This document shows, piece by piece, positions 45,253 through 54,641 of a DNA stretch of 64,000 nt. The translations under genes and the position numbers were made by a program. Source of the stretch: Rhodovastum atsumiense (GTDB lineage Bacteria > Pseudomonadota > Alphaproteobacteria > Acetobacterales > Acetobacteraceae); contig NZ_OW485602.1 in NCBI RefSeq assembly GCF_937425535.1, forward strand, positions 1-64,000, given 5' to 3'. The notes beneath the pieces are model-generated. The model made no database searches and had not been told where the DNA came from. It was given only the letters and a program-made list of their open reading frames with translations. Numbering within the stretch: position 1 is the stretch's first letter; every line of letters begins with the position of its first letter.

Positions 45253-46322
45253 CCGCCATGACGCGGCGGGCACGGGTCCTGCTGGCAGGGGCCGATGCGC
45301 GCATGCGGCTGAACCTGCGCCGGTTGCTGGCCGATTTCCCCGAGATCGAAGTGGCGGGCCATATCCGGCCCGGAACCTCGCTTGATGAAGCAGCCGCGCG
45401 CACCACCGCAGGCGTGCTGCTGGTCGATGCCGCAGGGGATGGTGAAGGCGTTGCCGAGGCGCTCGCGGCCGTGCGGCAAAGCAGCCTGCGCTGCGTGGTG
45501 CTCACCGGTGCGCGCCCATGCGCTGACATGCCGGGTTCCTCGCAATTGCCCCGGCCAGGCGCGATGGAGGAAGAACCTCCGCGGTCACCCTTCGCCCGGG
45601 CGCTTGCCAATGCCCTGCTCGGTGCGCCCGCCACGATCGGCACTCCGGCCCCGGCCTCTCTCTCCGTACCGCCGTCATCTGTCCCGCAGGCAGCGGCACG
45701 GGCGCGCCAGGCCATACCGCCATTGCGCGCACGGACGCTGGTACGGCCTGAGATCATTGCCATCGGCAGTTCGACCGGTGGTCCGCAGGCCTTGCCCGAA
45801 GTGCTTGGGCGCCTGGGCGGACGCGTTCATCAGCCGATCGTGGTAACCCAGCACATGCCTGCTTCCTTCACGGCCATGCTTGCCGAACACCTCGGCCGGC
45901 GGACTGGCATCCCGACCGTGGAGGCGTGCGACGGCATGCGATTGGAGCCAGGACGTGTTCATCTTGCCCCGGGCGGGCGCCACCTGCTGCTTGCGCGTGA
46001 ACGCGACGTCGTGGTGTGCAAGCTCGATGACGGCGCCCCCGAAAACTTCTGTCGTCCCGCCGTTGATCCGATGCTGCGTGCGGTGGTGCGGGTGCATGGC
46101 GGGCGGGCATTGGCGGTGATCCTGACCGGGATGGGGCAGGATGGCCTGCTGGGCTGTCGTGGCCTGGTGGAAGCCGGTGGTGCCGTGCTGGCACAGGATG
46201 AAGCGACCAGCGTCGTCTGGGGGATGCCCGGGGCGGTCGCCATGGCCGGATTGTGCCAGGCCGTATTACCACTCGACAAACTGGCGGACAGCATCGCCGC
46301 CATTGCGCAGGGGACACCATGA
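45249..46322 (+). CDS. cheB: Receptor methylesterase CheB with degenerate receiver
   Basis: 357 residues. The C-terminal methylesterase domain is intact: EIIAIGSSTGGPQALPEVL (Ser), VVTQHMPASFTAMLAEHLGR (His) and VILTGMGQDGLLGCRGLVEA (Asp). The N-terminal receiver is eroded: the acid pair position reads LLAGADARMR instead of a DD motif, the phosphoacceptor region reads VLLVDAAGDGEG, and no conserved Lys is seen. So it may not be controlled by phosphorylation from CheA in the usual way. It overlaps cheW and cheR by four bases each. Confidence 0.92.
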   Translation: MTAMTRRARVLLAGADARMRLNLRRLLADFPEIEVAGHIRPGTSLDEAAARTTAGVLLVDAAGDGEGVAEALAAVRQSSLRCVVLTGARPCADMPGSSQLPRPGAMEEEPPRSPFARALANALLGAPATIGTPAPASLSVPPSSVPQAAARARQAIPPLRARTLVRPEIIAIGSSTGGPQALPEVLGRLGGRVHQPIVVTQHMPASFTAMLAEHLGRRTGIPTVEACDGMRLEPGRVHLAPGGRHLLLARERDVVVCKLDDGAPENFCRPAVDPMLRAVVRVHGGRALAVILTGMGQDGLLGCRGLVEAGGAVLAQDEATSVVWGMPGAVAMAGLCQAVLPLDKLADSIAAIAQGTP

Positions 46323-47113
46323 GCGCCGCCGCAGAGTCGCTTCGCAGCTTCGTGCGCAGCCGCGCCGGCATCAGCATGGGGCCGGACAAGGACTACCTCG
46401 TTACCTCCCGACTGGAACCACAACTCGCCAGTTGGGGATTGCACAGCCTCGACTCGCTTGCCGAGGCGGTGCGCCGGCAGCCATCGGGCGCATTGGCCGA
46501 GAAAGTGGTGGCTGCCCTGACCACCAACGAGACGCTGTGGTTCCGCGACGGTCGCCCGTTCGAGGCGTTCCGCAATGTGGTGCTGCCGGATGTCGCGAAG
46601 GACGGGTCGATCTCGATCTGGTCTGCCGCATGCTCGACGGGGCAGGAAGTCTATTCGATCGCCATCACGCTGCGCGAGGAAGAGGCGCGACTGCGTGGCT
46701 GCCGCAGTTCGATCCTGGGATCGGATATCTGCGAACCGGCGCTCGTGCGTGCCCGTGCAGGCACCTATACCGCCTTTGAAGTCCAGCGAGGCCTTTCTCC
46801 CGCAATGCTCTCGCGCCACTTCCTGGCCGATGGCGATGGCTGGCGGATACGCCCCGAATTGCGCACCAACGTTTCGTTCCGGGTTATGAATCTACTGGAG
46901 CTGCCGGCCGGGCTCGGGCCATTCGACGTGGTATTCTGCCGCAATGTATTGATATATTTTGAAGTTGACGTGAAGGCACGGGTACTGGCGGCGATCGCGG
47001 CCCGGGTGCGGCCGGGAGGCTGGCTGTTCCTGGGTGGTGCCGAGACCACCATGGGGCTGACCACTGCCTTCACCGCCGTACCGGGAATAACTGGTCTCTA
47101 TCGCCGGGTCTAG
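46319..47113 (+). CDS. cheR: Chemotaxis receptor methyltransferase CheR
   Basis: 264 residues from ATG at 46319, chosen by ATGA overlap with cheB. N-terminal helical domain (SRAGISMGPDKDYLVTSRLE) and SAM domain: TTNETLWFRDGRPFEAFRNV, ISIWSAACSTGQEVYSIAIT, RVMNLLELPAGLGPFDVVFC and RNVLIYFEVDVKARVLAAIA. It methylates receptor glutamates and opposes CheB. Last gene of the che operon. Confidence 0.95.
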   Translation: MSAAAESLRSFVRSRAGISMGPDKDYLVTSRLEPQLASWGLHSLDSLAEAVRRQPSGALAEKVVAALTTNETLWFRDGRPFEAFRNVVLPDVAKDGSISIWSAACSTGQEVYSIAITLREEEARLRGCRSSILGSDICEPALVRARAGTYTAFEVQRGLSPAMLSRHFLADGDGWRIRPELRTNVSFRVMNLLELPAGLGPFDVVFCRNVLIYFEVDVKARVLAAIAARVRPGGWLFLGGAETTMGLTTAFTAVPGITGLYRRV

Positions 47114-47246
47114 AGCATCAGACGACCAGAATATGTTTTTATGTCGGATTAAAATCCTCGCCATAAATAAATAGCCAAATCATTCTCTGTGCGTCAATAT
47201 AAACGGAAGATACCCAGACCGCAGAAGCGAACAGGATCTCCCAGAA

Positions 47247-49211
47247 ATGCGCGACAACGGCCCCGTCACTACGACGGAAATTGTGCTGCCTGACGACGCA
47301 CTGCTGGTCTCCCAGACCGACACTGGTGGCCGGATCACTTTCGCCAATGACACATTCGTTGCAATCAGCGGTTACTCGCGCGAGGAGCTGATTGGGGCCC
47401 CCCACAATCTGGTACGCCACCCGCACATGCCGAAAGGGGCGTTCCGCGATCTCTGGACAACGGTGAAGGCGGGCCGGCCCTGGGAAGGGCTGGTCAAGAA
47501 CCGCGCCAGGAACGGGAATTTCTACTGGGTGCGCGCCAACGTGACTCCGGTGGTCGAGAACGGACAGATCTGCGGTTACATCTCGATCCGTACCAAACCG
47601 GGCCGCGCGGAAGTGGCCGCCGCCGATGCGTTGTACGCGGCCATTCGTGAAGGTCGTGCCCGTGGGGTGCGCGTCCAGGGCGGAGAAGTCATTCATACCG
47701 GACTTTTGGCCCGCCTTGGTTGTCTCTGGAAGGGTATCGCAAGCAGCACCGTACTGAACCTGGGAATTGTCTATGCGGCAATCCTCACGAGCCTGATCGC
47801 CGGCAACCTGGGTATCAGTGCCTGGACACGCGGGATCGGTCTCTTGTGTGTGGGGTTGGGGGTGGGAGCCACCACCATGATGACCATCCAGCGCACACGC
47901 CGGGCGCTGCGACAGATCGACAAGCAGGTTGCCACACTTGCCCGCGGCGACCTGATGGCCCAGATCGATAATGCTGACGTACCGGAATTGCAACGCTTTG
48001 GCGGCTTCCTGAGAGGCTTGCGTGCCAAACTGGCCTACTCTGCAGAGGTGCAGGCGCAACAGGAACGCGACGCCACCACCTTGCGGGTCAATGCGGTGCG
48101 TGACATGGCCGACCGCATCGAGATAGAGACGAACCAGGCGGTGGCCAGCGTGGCTGCGACCACCGAAGCCATGGCCAACGAGGCGAACGCAATGGCCGCG
48201 GCAGCAGCCTCGGTCAACGGACATGCCAATGAAGTCGCGCATGCCTCCGCGGAAACGCTCACCAATGCCCAGACGGTTGCCGCCGCCACCGAAGAACTCG
48301 CGGCTTCGATCCGTGAGATCGCCAGCCGCGTCAGCCATGCCAGCGGCATCACCCGCGAAGCAGTGCGGGAAAGCAACGACACCCAGGAAACGATGACGCG
48401 CCTGCGCACCGAAGTCGCGCGTATCGACCAGATCGCCGCACTCATCGCCGACATTGCCGGACAGACCAATCTGCTTGCCTTGAATGCGACCATCGAAGCA
48501 GCACGCGCAGGTGAGGCGGGGCGTGGCTTTGCAGTGGTGGCCGCCGAGGTGAAGAAGCTGGCCGGCCAGACCGCGCGGGCCACGCAGGAGATCAGTACTC
48601 AGATCGCCCAGATCCAGAACGTCACCACCGAAACGGGGGATGCCGTGGCACGGATCGGCGGGCGCGTCGCCGAGATCGACGATGTATCGACTGCGATTGC
48701 CGCCGCAGTGGAAGAACAGAGCGCCGCCACGCAGGAGATCAGCCGCACTGTCAACCAGACCGCCGAAGCGGCGCAGACGGTCTCACGGCTCATGAACGAA
48801 GTGGTGCGGATTGCATCGGGCAGTGGCGAGCAGGCCGCCCGGCTTTGCCAGGAAGCCGAGGGCATCGCTCGCAGCACGGGCGAATTGCATACGTCATTGG
48901 TCCGGGTGGTACGTAACTCGATCGCCGATGCAAATCGTCGCATGCATCAACGCATGGTCGTCGATCTTCCCTGCGAAGTGTTGCTTAATGGCAACTCACG
49001 GATGGGACGATTGGTAGATATTTCCGCAGGTGGCGCGCGAGTGACCGGAGCCTTCAACGAGCGAACTGAGACGAAGGGGGAACTGATCGTGGCCACCTAT
49101 GGATTGCGGATCCCCTGTAAGGTGATTGCCTGCGAGGCCTCCAATTTGCGGCTGGCATTTGCTGATGAAATTTCCTTGCCGCCGGCGCTGACGAGCAAGC
49201 GGGTCGCCTGA
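47247..49211 (+). CDS. Aer-like methyl-accepting chemotaxis protein with C-terminal PilZ domain
   Basis: 654 residues. An N-terminal PAS domain ([39 protein letters not shown]) is of the redox-sensing Aer type. One or two membrane helices lie at about 168-215 ([20 protein letters not shown]), then a HAMP-like linker. The signalling domain has the conserved hairpin tip ([40 protein letters not shown]). Residues about 562-654 are a PilZ domain ([10 protein letters not shown] with RxxxR, then [12 protein letters not shown] with DxSxxG), so c-di-GMP binding is expected. It lies 133 bases downstream of cheR. Confidence 0.92.
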   Translation: MRDNGPVTTTEIVLPDDALLVSQTDTGGRITFANDTFVAISGYSREELIGAPHNLVRHPHMPKGAFRDLWTTVKAGRPWEGLVKNRARNGNFYWVRANVTPVVENGQICGYISIRTKPGRAEVAAADALYAAIREGRARGVRVQGGEVIHTGLLARLGCLWKGIASSTVLNLGIVYAAILTSLIAGNLGISAWTRGIGLLCVGLGVGATTMMTIQRTRRALRQIDKQVATLARGDLMAQIDNADVPELQRFGGFLRGLRAKLAYSAEVQAQQERDATTLRVNAVRDMADRIEIETNQAVASVAATTEAMANEANAMAAAAASVNGHANEVAHASAETLTNAQTVAAATEELAASIREIASRVSHASGITREAVRESNDTQETMTRLRTEVARIDQIAALIADIAGQTNLLALNATIEAARAGEAGRGFAVVAAEVKKLAGQTARATQEISTQIAQIQNVTTETGDAVARIGGRVAEIDDVSTAIAAAVEEQSAATQEISRTVNQTAEAAQTVSRLMNEVVRIASGSGEQAARLCQEAEGIARSTGELHTSLVRVVRNSIADANRRMHQRMVVDLPCEVLLNGNSRMGRLVDISAGGARVTGAFNERTETKGELIVATYGLRIPCKVIACEASNLRLAFADEISLPPALTSKRVA

Positions 49212-49465
49212 CCGCTGCCGATGGAAGGCCTGCTTCCGGCCACCGCGCGTAGAGCGAAGCATGGACCCGACCTCTTTCGGAATTTGGGTTTATGACCAGA
49301 GCAGATGCCTTTTGCCGGCACGTTCGATGCTCTCCGGCCTCATACCCACCGGCCGAAGTATTGACCCATTCGGGTGTGGGCGGCCGGCTGATATGTCTTT
49401 GTTTCCGCACGCGGCCGCCCCACCATCCCCGCGCATATGCCGGTCAACCCTTCGGGCTGCCGGCA

Positions 49466-50755
49466 TCAGAACGCATCTGCGCAGAGCAGGTCGATCTCAT
49501 CGAGCGCCGCCCCCATGCCGAACCAGGCGGCATTGCCAGCCTCTCGCCCATCCGGTTCGATGCGATGTCGGAACCCCCAGCAAGGGGCCGCCGCCAGCAC
49601 CGTCCCGCCGGTTCGCAGGGCCACATCTCGTGCCATTCCATAAAGCGCGACCGGCCCATCGGCAGGCGGGCACAGCAATATCGCGAGGCGCCCATTTACC
49701 TGTGCTTGCCGCAGCGCGAACAGTGCCGCGTCCGTCTCCACCGCCACCCGTGTCCCGGCGACAAGAATATGCGCCTGTTGGTCCTTCAATGCGGCCCGTA
49801 GCCCGGATACTGCACGGTGTGGCTGGGTCAGTCCCAGCAGGACCTGGGGGTGGTGTGGATGCTGCAGAACCGCCAATGTCTCTTCCCAGGCACCATCCGG
49901 TGCCCCCGGAAGCAGCGCGGGATCGGGCAACAGGAACGAAGGCACGGCGAACAGCGCCTCGGCCATGCGGCTGGCCAGGCTGGCGGGACCATCGGTGCAG
50001 GTCCTGATCAGCGCCCACCGCAGCGCATCGGACACATCGAGCGTCAGCAGGTCATCGAGATGCGCCGCCAGTGCAGGAGAAACCAGGGCGAAAGCCTCAT
50101 CTGCTCCGCCGGCGCCCCATCTCTCGGGAAAGATCGCTGAAGCATCCGGCACAAGCCGTACCCCGGTCAGAACGGTGGCCAATGCCAACAAGGCCGGGGC
50201 TGGCGCAAACGGCCATGCAACAGCACCGCCCACATGCCACTGAATAGCAGAGGGGCCGGTCCATCCCGTACGACGCTGCAGCAATTTCGCGGGAAGCACT
50301 GTCACGGCCTGGGGATATGGGGAACTGGCCCCGGATACCGGGGGTGGACCGGGCCTGCTTTCAGCGCCGGTCGAACCATGAAGGACCGTAATGCCAGCAT
50401 GACGGCGCGACAGCATGATGTGCAGACGGCGTGCCGTGGCGCCATCAAAAGCCAGCGCATCGGCCGGGTCGCAGACCATGAATCCGCCCCTGGGATCACC
50501 GAGCGCGAGCGATCCGCCGGGTAACAGGTACTGCCGCAGCGGAGGCCCTGTCGTCTCGTCCTCGGATCCGTCGAGGGCTGGCATGGCCGGTGGCGGAACC
50601 GTCACTTCCAGCGCAGCAAGGGTCGCGGCCTGGGTCGGCGCATCCATCCCGCCCCAGTACAGGTCAAGCCGCCGCAGCAGCGCCAGGGCAGCGGGATCGC
50701 CGAGGTCCAGAAGGCCCGGCACGGCCATCATCGGAAACCACACCGGAGCATGCAC
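49466..50755 (-). CDS. Hypothetical protein, 429 residues
   Basis: I do not recognise this family. The protein is rich in Ala, Leu, Pro and Gly, with no signal peptide or clear membrane helix and no nucleotide-binding or catalytic motif I can name. Visible features include a short beta-like segment (LRQYLLPGGSLALGDPRGGF), a helical middle (SPALAAHLDDLLTLDVSDAL) and a C-terminal part with Rossmann-like strand pattern (HILVAGTRVAVETDAALFAL, GRLAILLCPPADGPVALYGM, GTVLAAAPCWGFRH). It stands alone, convergent with the receptor gene and divergent from the next small gene. The high coding bias supports a real gene. Confidence 0.6.
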   Translation of the reverse strand: MHAPVWFPMMAVPGLLDLGDPAALALLRRLDLYWGGMDAPTQAATLAALEVTVPPPAMPALDGSEDETTGPPLRQYLLPGGSLALGDPRGGFMVCDPADALAFDGATARRLHIMLSRRHAGITVLHGSTGAESRPGPPPVSGASSPYPQAVTVLPAKLLQRRTGWTGPSAIQWHVGGAVAWPFAPAPALLALATVLTGVRLVPDASAIFPERWGAGGADEAFALVSPALAAHLDDLLTLDVSDALRWALIRTCTDGPASLASRMAEALFAVPSFLLPDPALLPGAPDGAWEETLAVLQHPHHPQVLLGLTQPHRAVSGLRAALKDQQAHILVAGTRVAVETDAALFALRQAQVNGRLAILLCPPADGPVALYGMARDVALRTGGTVLAAAPCWGFRHRIEPDGREAGNAAWFGMGAALDEIDLLCADAF

Positions 50756-50930
50756 AGCTTCTCACGTCGTTTCACGGCAACGTCAACGCGACGCCTGTCA
50801 TGCCTCGCTAGTGTTCCGATCATGATGGATGCATTCGCGCCGTCATATGAATCAAAGTACCAAATCAAGGGCTAATGCTGTGAGGTAACATTACTATCCA
50901 TCAGCACCTGCAGCATTGGCGTTCGGTGTC

Positions 50931-51287
50931 ATGACCCTACGCATCGTTCGTGCCGAAACCGGCGAAGTGACCCTGATCGACGAGACCGATGGAAGGGAAT
51001 TGCTCGATCTGGTGCCACTTGGCGTGACAGGCGAAGAACTGACGGTGCTGCTGACACGGATCGAGATGGCGCTCGGCCTCACAAGCCTGCCACGCATCGC
51101 CGTTGGCTATCGCGAGGGCCTGATCGAGGCAGTGCATGCCGATATTTCCTGCGAAGTAGTACTGATCGAAGAAGACCCGTTCGACGAACCAGAAGTTACG
51201 CTGCGGCGGCGTGAGGTGATGGGGGATCCACATGCCACCGCGACCGCAATCGCCCGCGGCGAGGAACGTGCCCGGCGTCGCAACTGA
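50931..51287 (+). CDS. Hypothetical acidic small protein, 118 residues
   Basis: ATG at 50931 gives 118 residues (MTLRIVRAETGEVTLIDETD); a TTG at 50916 would add five. The composition is acidic with a basic C-terminal tail (ATAIARGEERARRRN). No motif is recognised. It lies upstream of minC with a 388-base gap and downstream of a divergent hypothetical gene. Confidence 0.55.
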   Translation: MTLRIVRAETGEVTLIDETDGRELLDLVPLGVTGEELTVLLTRIEMALGLTSLPRIAVGYREGLIEAVHADISCEVVLIEEDPFDEPEVTLRRREVMGDPHATATAIARGEERARRRN

Positions 51288-51675
51288 TTGCCCCTCGCCC
51301 CATGGGGGGTGAAACCTCCAGCCCGGTCGATGGAGGAAAGTCACGACACGCAGTCTGAAGCCACGACAGAGAGAATGCGCCTTTACGGATCATATGCGCC
51401 AGTCTTTCGCGCACTACGTTCAGGCATTCTCCCGGCAAATCCCAGGACACAGCCGCAGCCAGCAGACGGGCTGACTGCAGGAAAAACGTTTCCGGCAGAC
51501 GCATATAATCGCCCCTGTCCGGCTGTGGCCAATGCACCGACGGTGCGAAACATCAAAATTCTTGCGAAAAATACGCCTCACGGCTATGTGATTCATGCTC
51601 CGCAAAACGTGGAGCTGGAGTGACATACCGCAAGGGTGTCCGGACCGGATGGATCGCAGAAAGCGAGACGAGACC
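51288..51675. other. Intergenic region before minC
   Basis: About 390 bases with no gene I can support. It contains a TATAAT at 51504-51509 without a good -35, and a small CCCC/GGGG inverted repeat near 51300. It probably carries the minC promoter. Confidence 0.5.
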
Positions 51676-52401
51676 ATGTCCCATGCCTTTGCGCCCACGG
51701 TTTCCGTGCGGTTGCAATCGGAAAGTCAGCCGATAGAGTTGCGTGGCGAGACTTTCGCACTGGCGACGCTTCAAGTGAATGATCCTGATCCCGAAGCCTT
51801 TGTTGCCGCGCTTGAAGCCAAAATTCGTGTCGCTCCGGAGTTCTTTCGCGGAACACCTGTCGTGATCGAGTTCAGTCCGGCCTGCCGCCCAGCCGTGACC
51901 GATGCGGCGACCGTGGTTGCGGCAGCCCGTTCGCTGGGATTGATGCCGGTGGGTTTTCGTGCCTTCGAAGCGACCATCGACGCCCAGGCGACAGAAGCTG
52001 GCCTTGCGAAAATCACAGCAGCCCCGGTCCTGGATGTCACACCTGTCTCCTCCTCGGTTTCATCCCGACGCGGCAGTCTGATCGTGCAAGGCCCCATACG
52101 GTCGGGTCAGTCGATCTATGCTGCCGCGGGCGGTGACCTGGTGGTGCTTGGTCCCGTCTCAGGAGCGGCCGAGTTGATCGCCGAGGGCAGCATCCATGTC
52201 CACGGTCCTTTGCGAGGACGTGTACTTGCAGGGGTCAGCGGTGACGAGCGGGCGCGTATCTTCGCTTCGCAACTTTCTGCCGAGTTGGTTTCCATTGCCG
52301 GACTCTACCTCTCGGCAGACGATATCCCATCCGAATTTCGCGATGTTCGTGCGCAGGTCTATCTCGAAGAAGGCTGCCTGCGTTTCGGCTCTTTGCCCTG
52401 A
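51676..52401 (+). CDS. minC: Septum-site determining protein MinC
   Basis: 241 residues from ATG at 51676; a longer frame from 51595 has an atypical N-terminus. The N-terminal MinC_N domain ([20 protein letters not shown]) joins through a short linker to the C-terminal beta-helix ([80 protein letters not shown]). It inhibits FtsZ away from midcell together with MinD. First gene of minCDE. Confidence 0.94.
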   Translation: MSHAFAPTVSVRLQSESQPIELRGETFALATLQVNDPDPEAFVAALEAKIRVAPEFFRGTPVVIEFSPACRPAVTDAATVVAAARSLGLMPVGFRAFEATIDAQATEAGLAKITAAPVLDVTPVSSSVSSRRGSLIVQGPIRSGQSIYAAAGGDLVVLGPVSGAAELIAEGSIHVHGPLRGRVLAGVSGDERARIFASQLSAELVSIAGLYLSADDIPSEFRDVRAQVYLEEGCLRFGSLP

Positions 52402-52439
52402 TTTCCTCTTTCCTGTTCGCACGCGAGGAGAACCCCGTC

Positions 52440-53264
52440 GTGACCGAAAAGCGCGAGGCGACTGTCATCGTCGTAACTTCTGGCAAGGGAGGCGTCGGCA
52501 AGACGACCACATCTGCCGCCTTTGCCGCCGGCCTGGCTGCCCGTGGCCATCGCACCGTCGCCATCGATTTCGATGTCGGTCTGCGCAATCTCGACCTCAT
52601 CATGGGATGTGAACGTCGTGTGGTCTATGATTTCGTTCATGTCATCAACGGTGATGCGAAACTCAATCAGGCCCTGATCAAAGACCGACGGCTGGATACC
52701 TTGTATTTGCTTGCTGCTTCGCAGAACCGTGACAAAGACACCCTTTCCCCCGAGGGGGTCACATCGGTGATTGATGAACTGCGTACGGATTTCGACTACA
52801 TTGTGTGCGACAGCCCCGCTGGTATCGAGCACGGCGCGTTGATGGCGCTCTATCACGCGGACCACGCGATCATCGTGACCAATCCGGAGATCTCTTCGGT
52901 GCGCGATTCCGATCGCATTCTCGGCGTGATCGCCGCCCGCTCGCGCCGGGCCGAACTGGATCTGCCACCGGTGCGCGAGCACCTGCTGCTGACGCGCTAT
53001 GATCCGCAGCGCGTGCAGCGAGGCGAAATGCTGGACGTGCAGTCCGTCCGCGACATCCTCGGCATCGAGTTGCTCGGCGTCATTCCCGAAAGCCAGTCGG
53101 TGCTGCGCTGCTCCAACAGCGGCACTCCCGCGAGCCTTGACGACAGCACGGATGCTGGCCGTGCCTATCAGGCGATGGTGGCGCACTTCCTCGGTGAGGA
53201 GGATACGCAGGCCGCACGTGGGCGCAATGGCGGCTTCCTGCGCCGCCTGATGGCGTGGCGGTGA
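52440..53264 (+). CDS. minD: Septum-site determining ATPase MinD
   Basis: 274 residues, GTG start behind GAGGAG. Deviant Walker A SGKGGVGKTTTSAAFAAGLA, switch region (DFDVGLRNLDLIMGCERRVV), Walker B (FDYIVCDSPAGIEHGALMAL) and a C-terminal amphipathic membrane-targeting helix (GGFLRRLMAWR). It recruits MinC to the membrane and is stimulated by MinE. Confidence 0.96.
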   Translation: MTEKREATVIVVTSGKGGVGKTTTSAAFAAGLAARGHRTVAIDFDVGLRNLDLIMGCERRVVYDFVHVINGDAKLNQALIKDRRLDTLYLLAASQNRDKDTLSPEGVTSVIDELRTDFDYIVCDSPAGIEHGALMALYHADHAIIVTNPEISSVRDSDRILGVIAARSRRAELDLPPVREHLLLTRYDPQRVQRGEMLDVQSVRDILGIELLGVIPESQSVLRCSNSGTPASLDDSTDAGRAYQAMVAHFLGEEDTQAARGRNGGFLRRLMAWR

Positions 53265-53276
53265 GGAGACGAGGTG

Positions 53277-53513
53277 ATGTCCTTCTTCCGCTCGTCTTCG
53301 GCCGGCGTCGCGCGGCGTCGGCTGATCGACCTGGTGGCTGATGACCGTGCGGCAGTGGCAGGTCCGGACGTGCTGGAGCGTCTGCAGGCCGAGTTCGTGG
53401 CGGTGATCCGCCGTACGCTGCGGGGTGGACGCGTGTGTGTCCGTCAGGGCTTGTCGAACCGGCTGCAGATGCTGGAGATCGACATCGATTTGCGTCCACG
53501 GGCGCGTCGCTGA
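53277..53513 (+). CDS. minE: Cell division topological specificity factor MinE
   Basis: 78 residues from ATG at 53277, after GAGG; a GTG one codon earlier is possible. The N-terminus (SFFRSSSAGVARRRLIDLVA) holds the anti-MinCD region and the C-terminal half the dimer strands (EFVAVIRRTLRGGRVCVRQG, then NRLQMLEIDIDL). Twelve bases after minD. Confidence 0.9.
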   Translation: MSFFRSSSAGVARRRLIDLVADDRAAVAGPDVLERLQAEFVAVIRRTLRGGRVCVRQGLSNRLQMLEIDIDLRPRARR

Positions 53514-53520
53514 GGCCGTC

Positions 53521-53757
53521 ATGATCATCACCCCGCGACAGTGCCGCATGGCGCGCGCCGGGCTTGGGTTGACGCTGTGCGAGCTCGCCTGCAACGCGCA
53601 GGTGTCGGTGAACACGTTACGACGCTTCGAGGATGATGGCCGTGTGACCATGCGTACGATCGTAAAGGTTCAGGCGGCATTGCTGCACGCCGGTGCCAAG
53701 TTCGCGGTATGCGATACGGTGTCGCTGTCCTCGGCCGATGATCTGGCCTCCCTGTGA
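53521..53757 (+). CDS. Small XRE-type helix-turn-helix protein
   Basis: 78 residues from ATG at 53521, seven bases after minE. The HTH spans about residues 5-60 (CRMARAGLGLTLCELACNAQ, VSVNTLRRFEDDGRVTMRTI). The C-terminal tail (AKFAVCDTVSLSSADDLASL) resembles small single-domain regulators common in alphaproteobacteria. Its place between min genes and the origin is unusual; it may control this block or copy number (inference). Confidence 0.75.
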   Translation: MIITPRQCRMARAGLGLTLCELACNAQVSVNTLRRFEDDGRVTMRTIVKVQAALLHAGAKFAVCDTVSLSSADDLASL

Positions 53758-53770
53758 ACGGAGGGTTGCG

Positions 53771-54025
53771 ATGACCGATCCCAATCGTGGACTGCGCTGC
53801 ATCGGCACGCTTGCGTTGCTGCTGGCCGGAGCGAGCGGCTGGGCGCTCACCCAGACCCCCACCGGCAGTGGCCCCTTCGCGGCCGCTGTGGTGGCCCTGG
53901 TGACCTTTGCCGTGCCGGCCTGTGTGGCGGGCTACCGGCTTGCCTTCGATGCCTGGCGGGATCGCTGCCGGCAGCGCCGGCTGGCACGCCGGCCGATCCG
54001 TCTGCGCCTGCTGATGCACATCTGA
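53771..54025 (+). CDS. Small membrane protein, 84 residues, unknown
   Basis: ATG at 53771 follows GGAGG. Two hydrophobic helices (CIGTLALLLAGASGWAL, FAAAVVALVTFAVPACVAGY) are followed by a strongly basic tail (AWRDRCRQRRLARRPIRLRL). No family recognised. It follows the XRE gene closely and ends at the iteron region. Confidence 0.6.
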   Translation: MTDPNRGLRCIGTLALLLAGASGWALTQTPTGSGPFAAAVVALVTFAVPACVAGYRLAFDAWRDRCRQRRLARRPIRLRLLMHI

Positions 54026-54040
54026 GGGGTCTGGTACGAA

Positions 54041-54620
54041 GCGCGAGTGATCTGCCGAGTCCCGGGACGCGATCTATTCCCGACCAGGATCAAAGCGCGA
54101 GTGATCTGCCGAGCCAGGATTTATGCCTTGCCGCGCCCTTCCCGGCTCGCCGCGAGTCTGCGGAGGGGGGCTCGATTGCGTTCATTTGCCGACTGGTTGC
54201 GGTTTGACGACGCATGAATGGACGCAATGGATAGGCGTCGTGCCATGTTGCGCGAGTGATCTGCCGAGTCGAGTCCGCCGGAAGGTCCGGTTATCTCCGG
54301 TGATCCCAGCATCAGGCGCGAGTGATCTGCCGAGTCCGGTATGGGCGGATCGCTTCCCGAGCCTGCCATGGTTTGGGGGTCGGGATGTGTCCTCTAAGGG
54401 ACGGAGCGATATCCGCGGCCTTGCCGCGGGCAGGATCCCCCTCTTCTTAAGACTTAAGAAGTTAGATTCTTAAGTTAGTTAAGTTATAGGGCTGAATTCG
54501 TCAATCTTTTCAATGGTTTATTGGCGTTTTGCGCGAGTGATCTGCCGAGTCAAGCGCGAGTGATCTGCCGAGTCAAAGCGCGAACGATCTGCCGAGTCTG
54601 CACGAGTGATCCGCCAAATC
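54041..54620. repeat. Iterons: seven 21-bp direct repeats plus one degenerate copy
   Basis: The unit begins GCGCGAGTGATCT and ends GCCGAGTC (21 bases). Copies start at 54041, 54095 (one change), 54250, 54316, 54531, 54554 and 54578 (two changes), with a decayed copy at 54600. All point the same way. The last four are 22-24 bases apart, about two helical turns; the first four are more widely spread. These are typical binding sites for a plasmid replication initiator such as the one encoded next door. Confidence 0.9.
54443..54461. repeat. Perfect 19-base palindrome in an AT-rich patch, possible unwinding element
   Basis: CTTCTTAAGACTTAAGAAG lies in an AT-rich stretch of about 90 bases (54440-54530) between the two iteron groups. 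Similar TTAAGTTA repeats follow. An AT-rich patch beside iterons and DnaA boxes is the usual place for origin melting. Confidence 0.55.
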
Positions 54621-54641
54621 CGGCGCCAGCAATACACAGGT

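Noticed and set aside
54121-54369. 82-codon minus-strand frame within the iterons
   Set aside because: It codes through the iterons (repeated ADHSR residues) and has no ribosome site or known motif.
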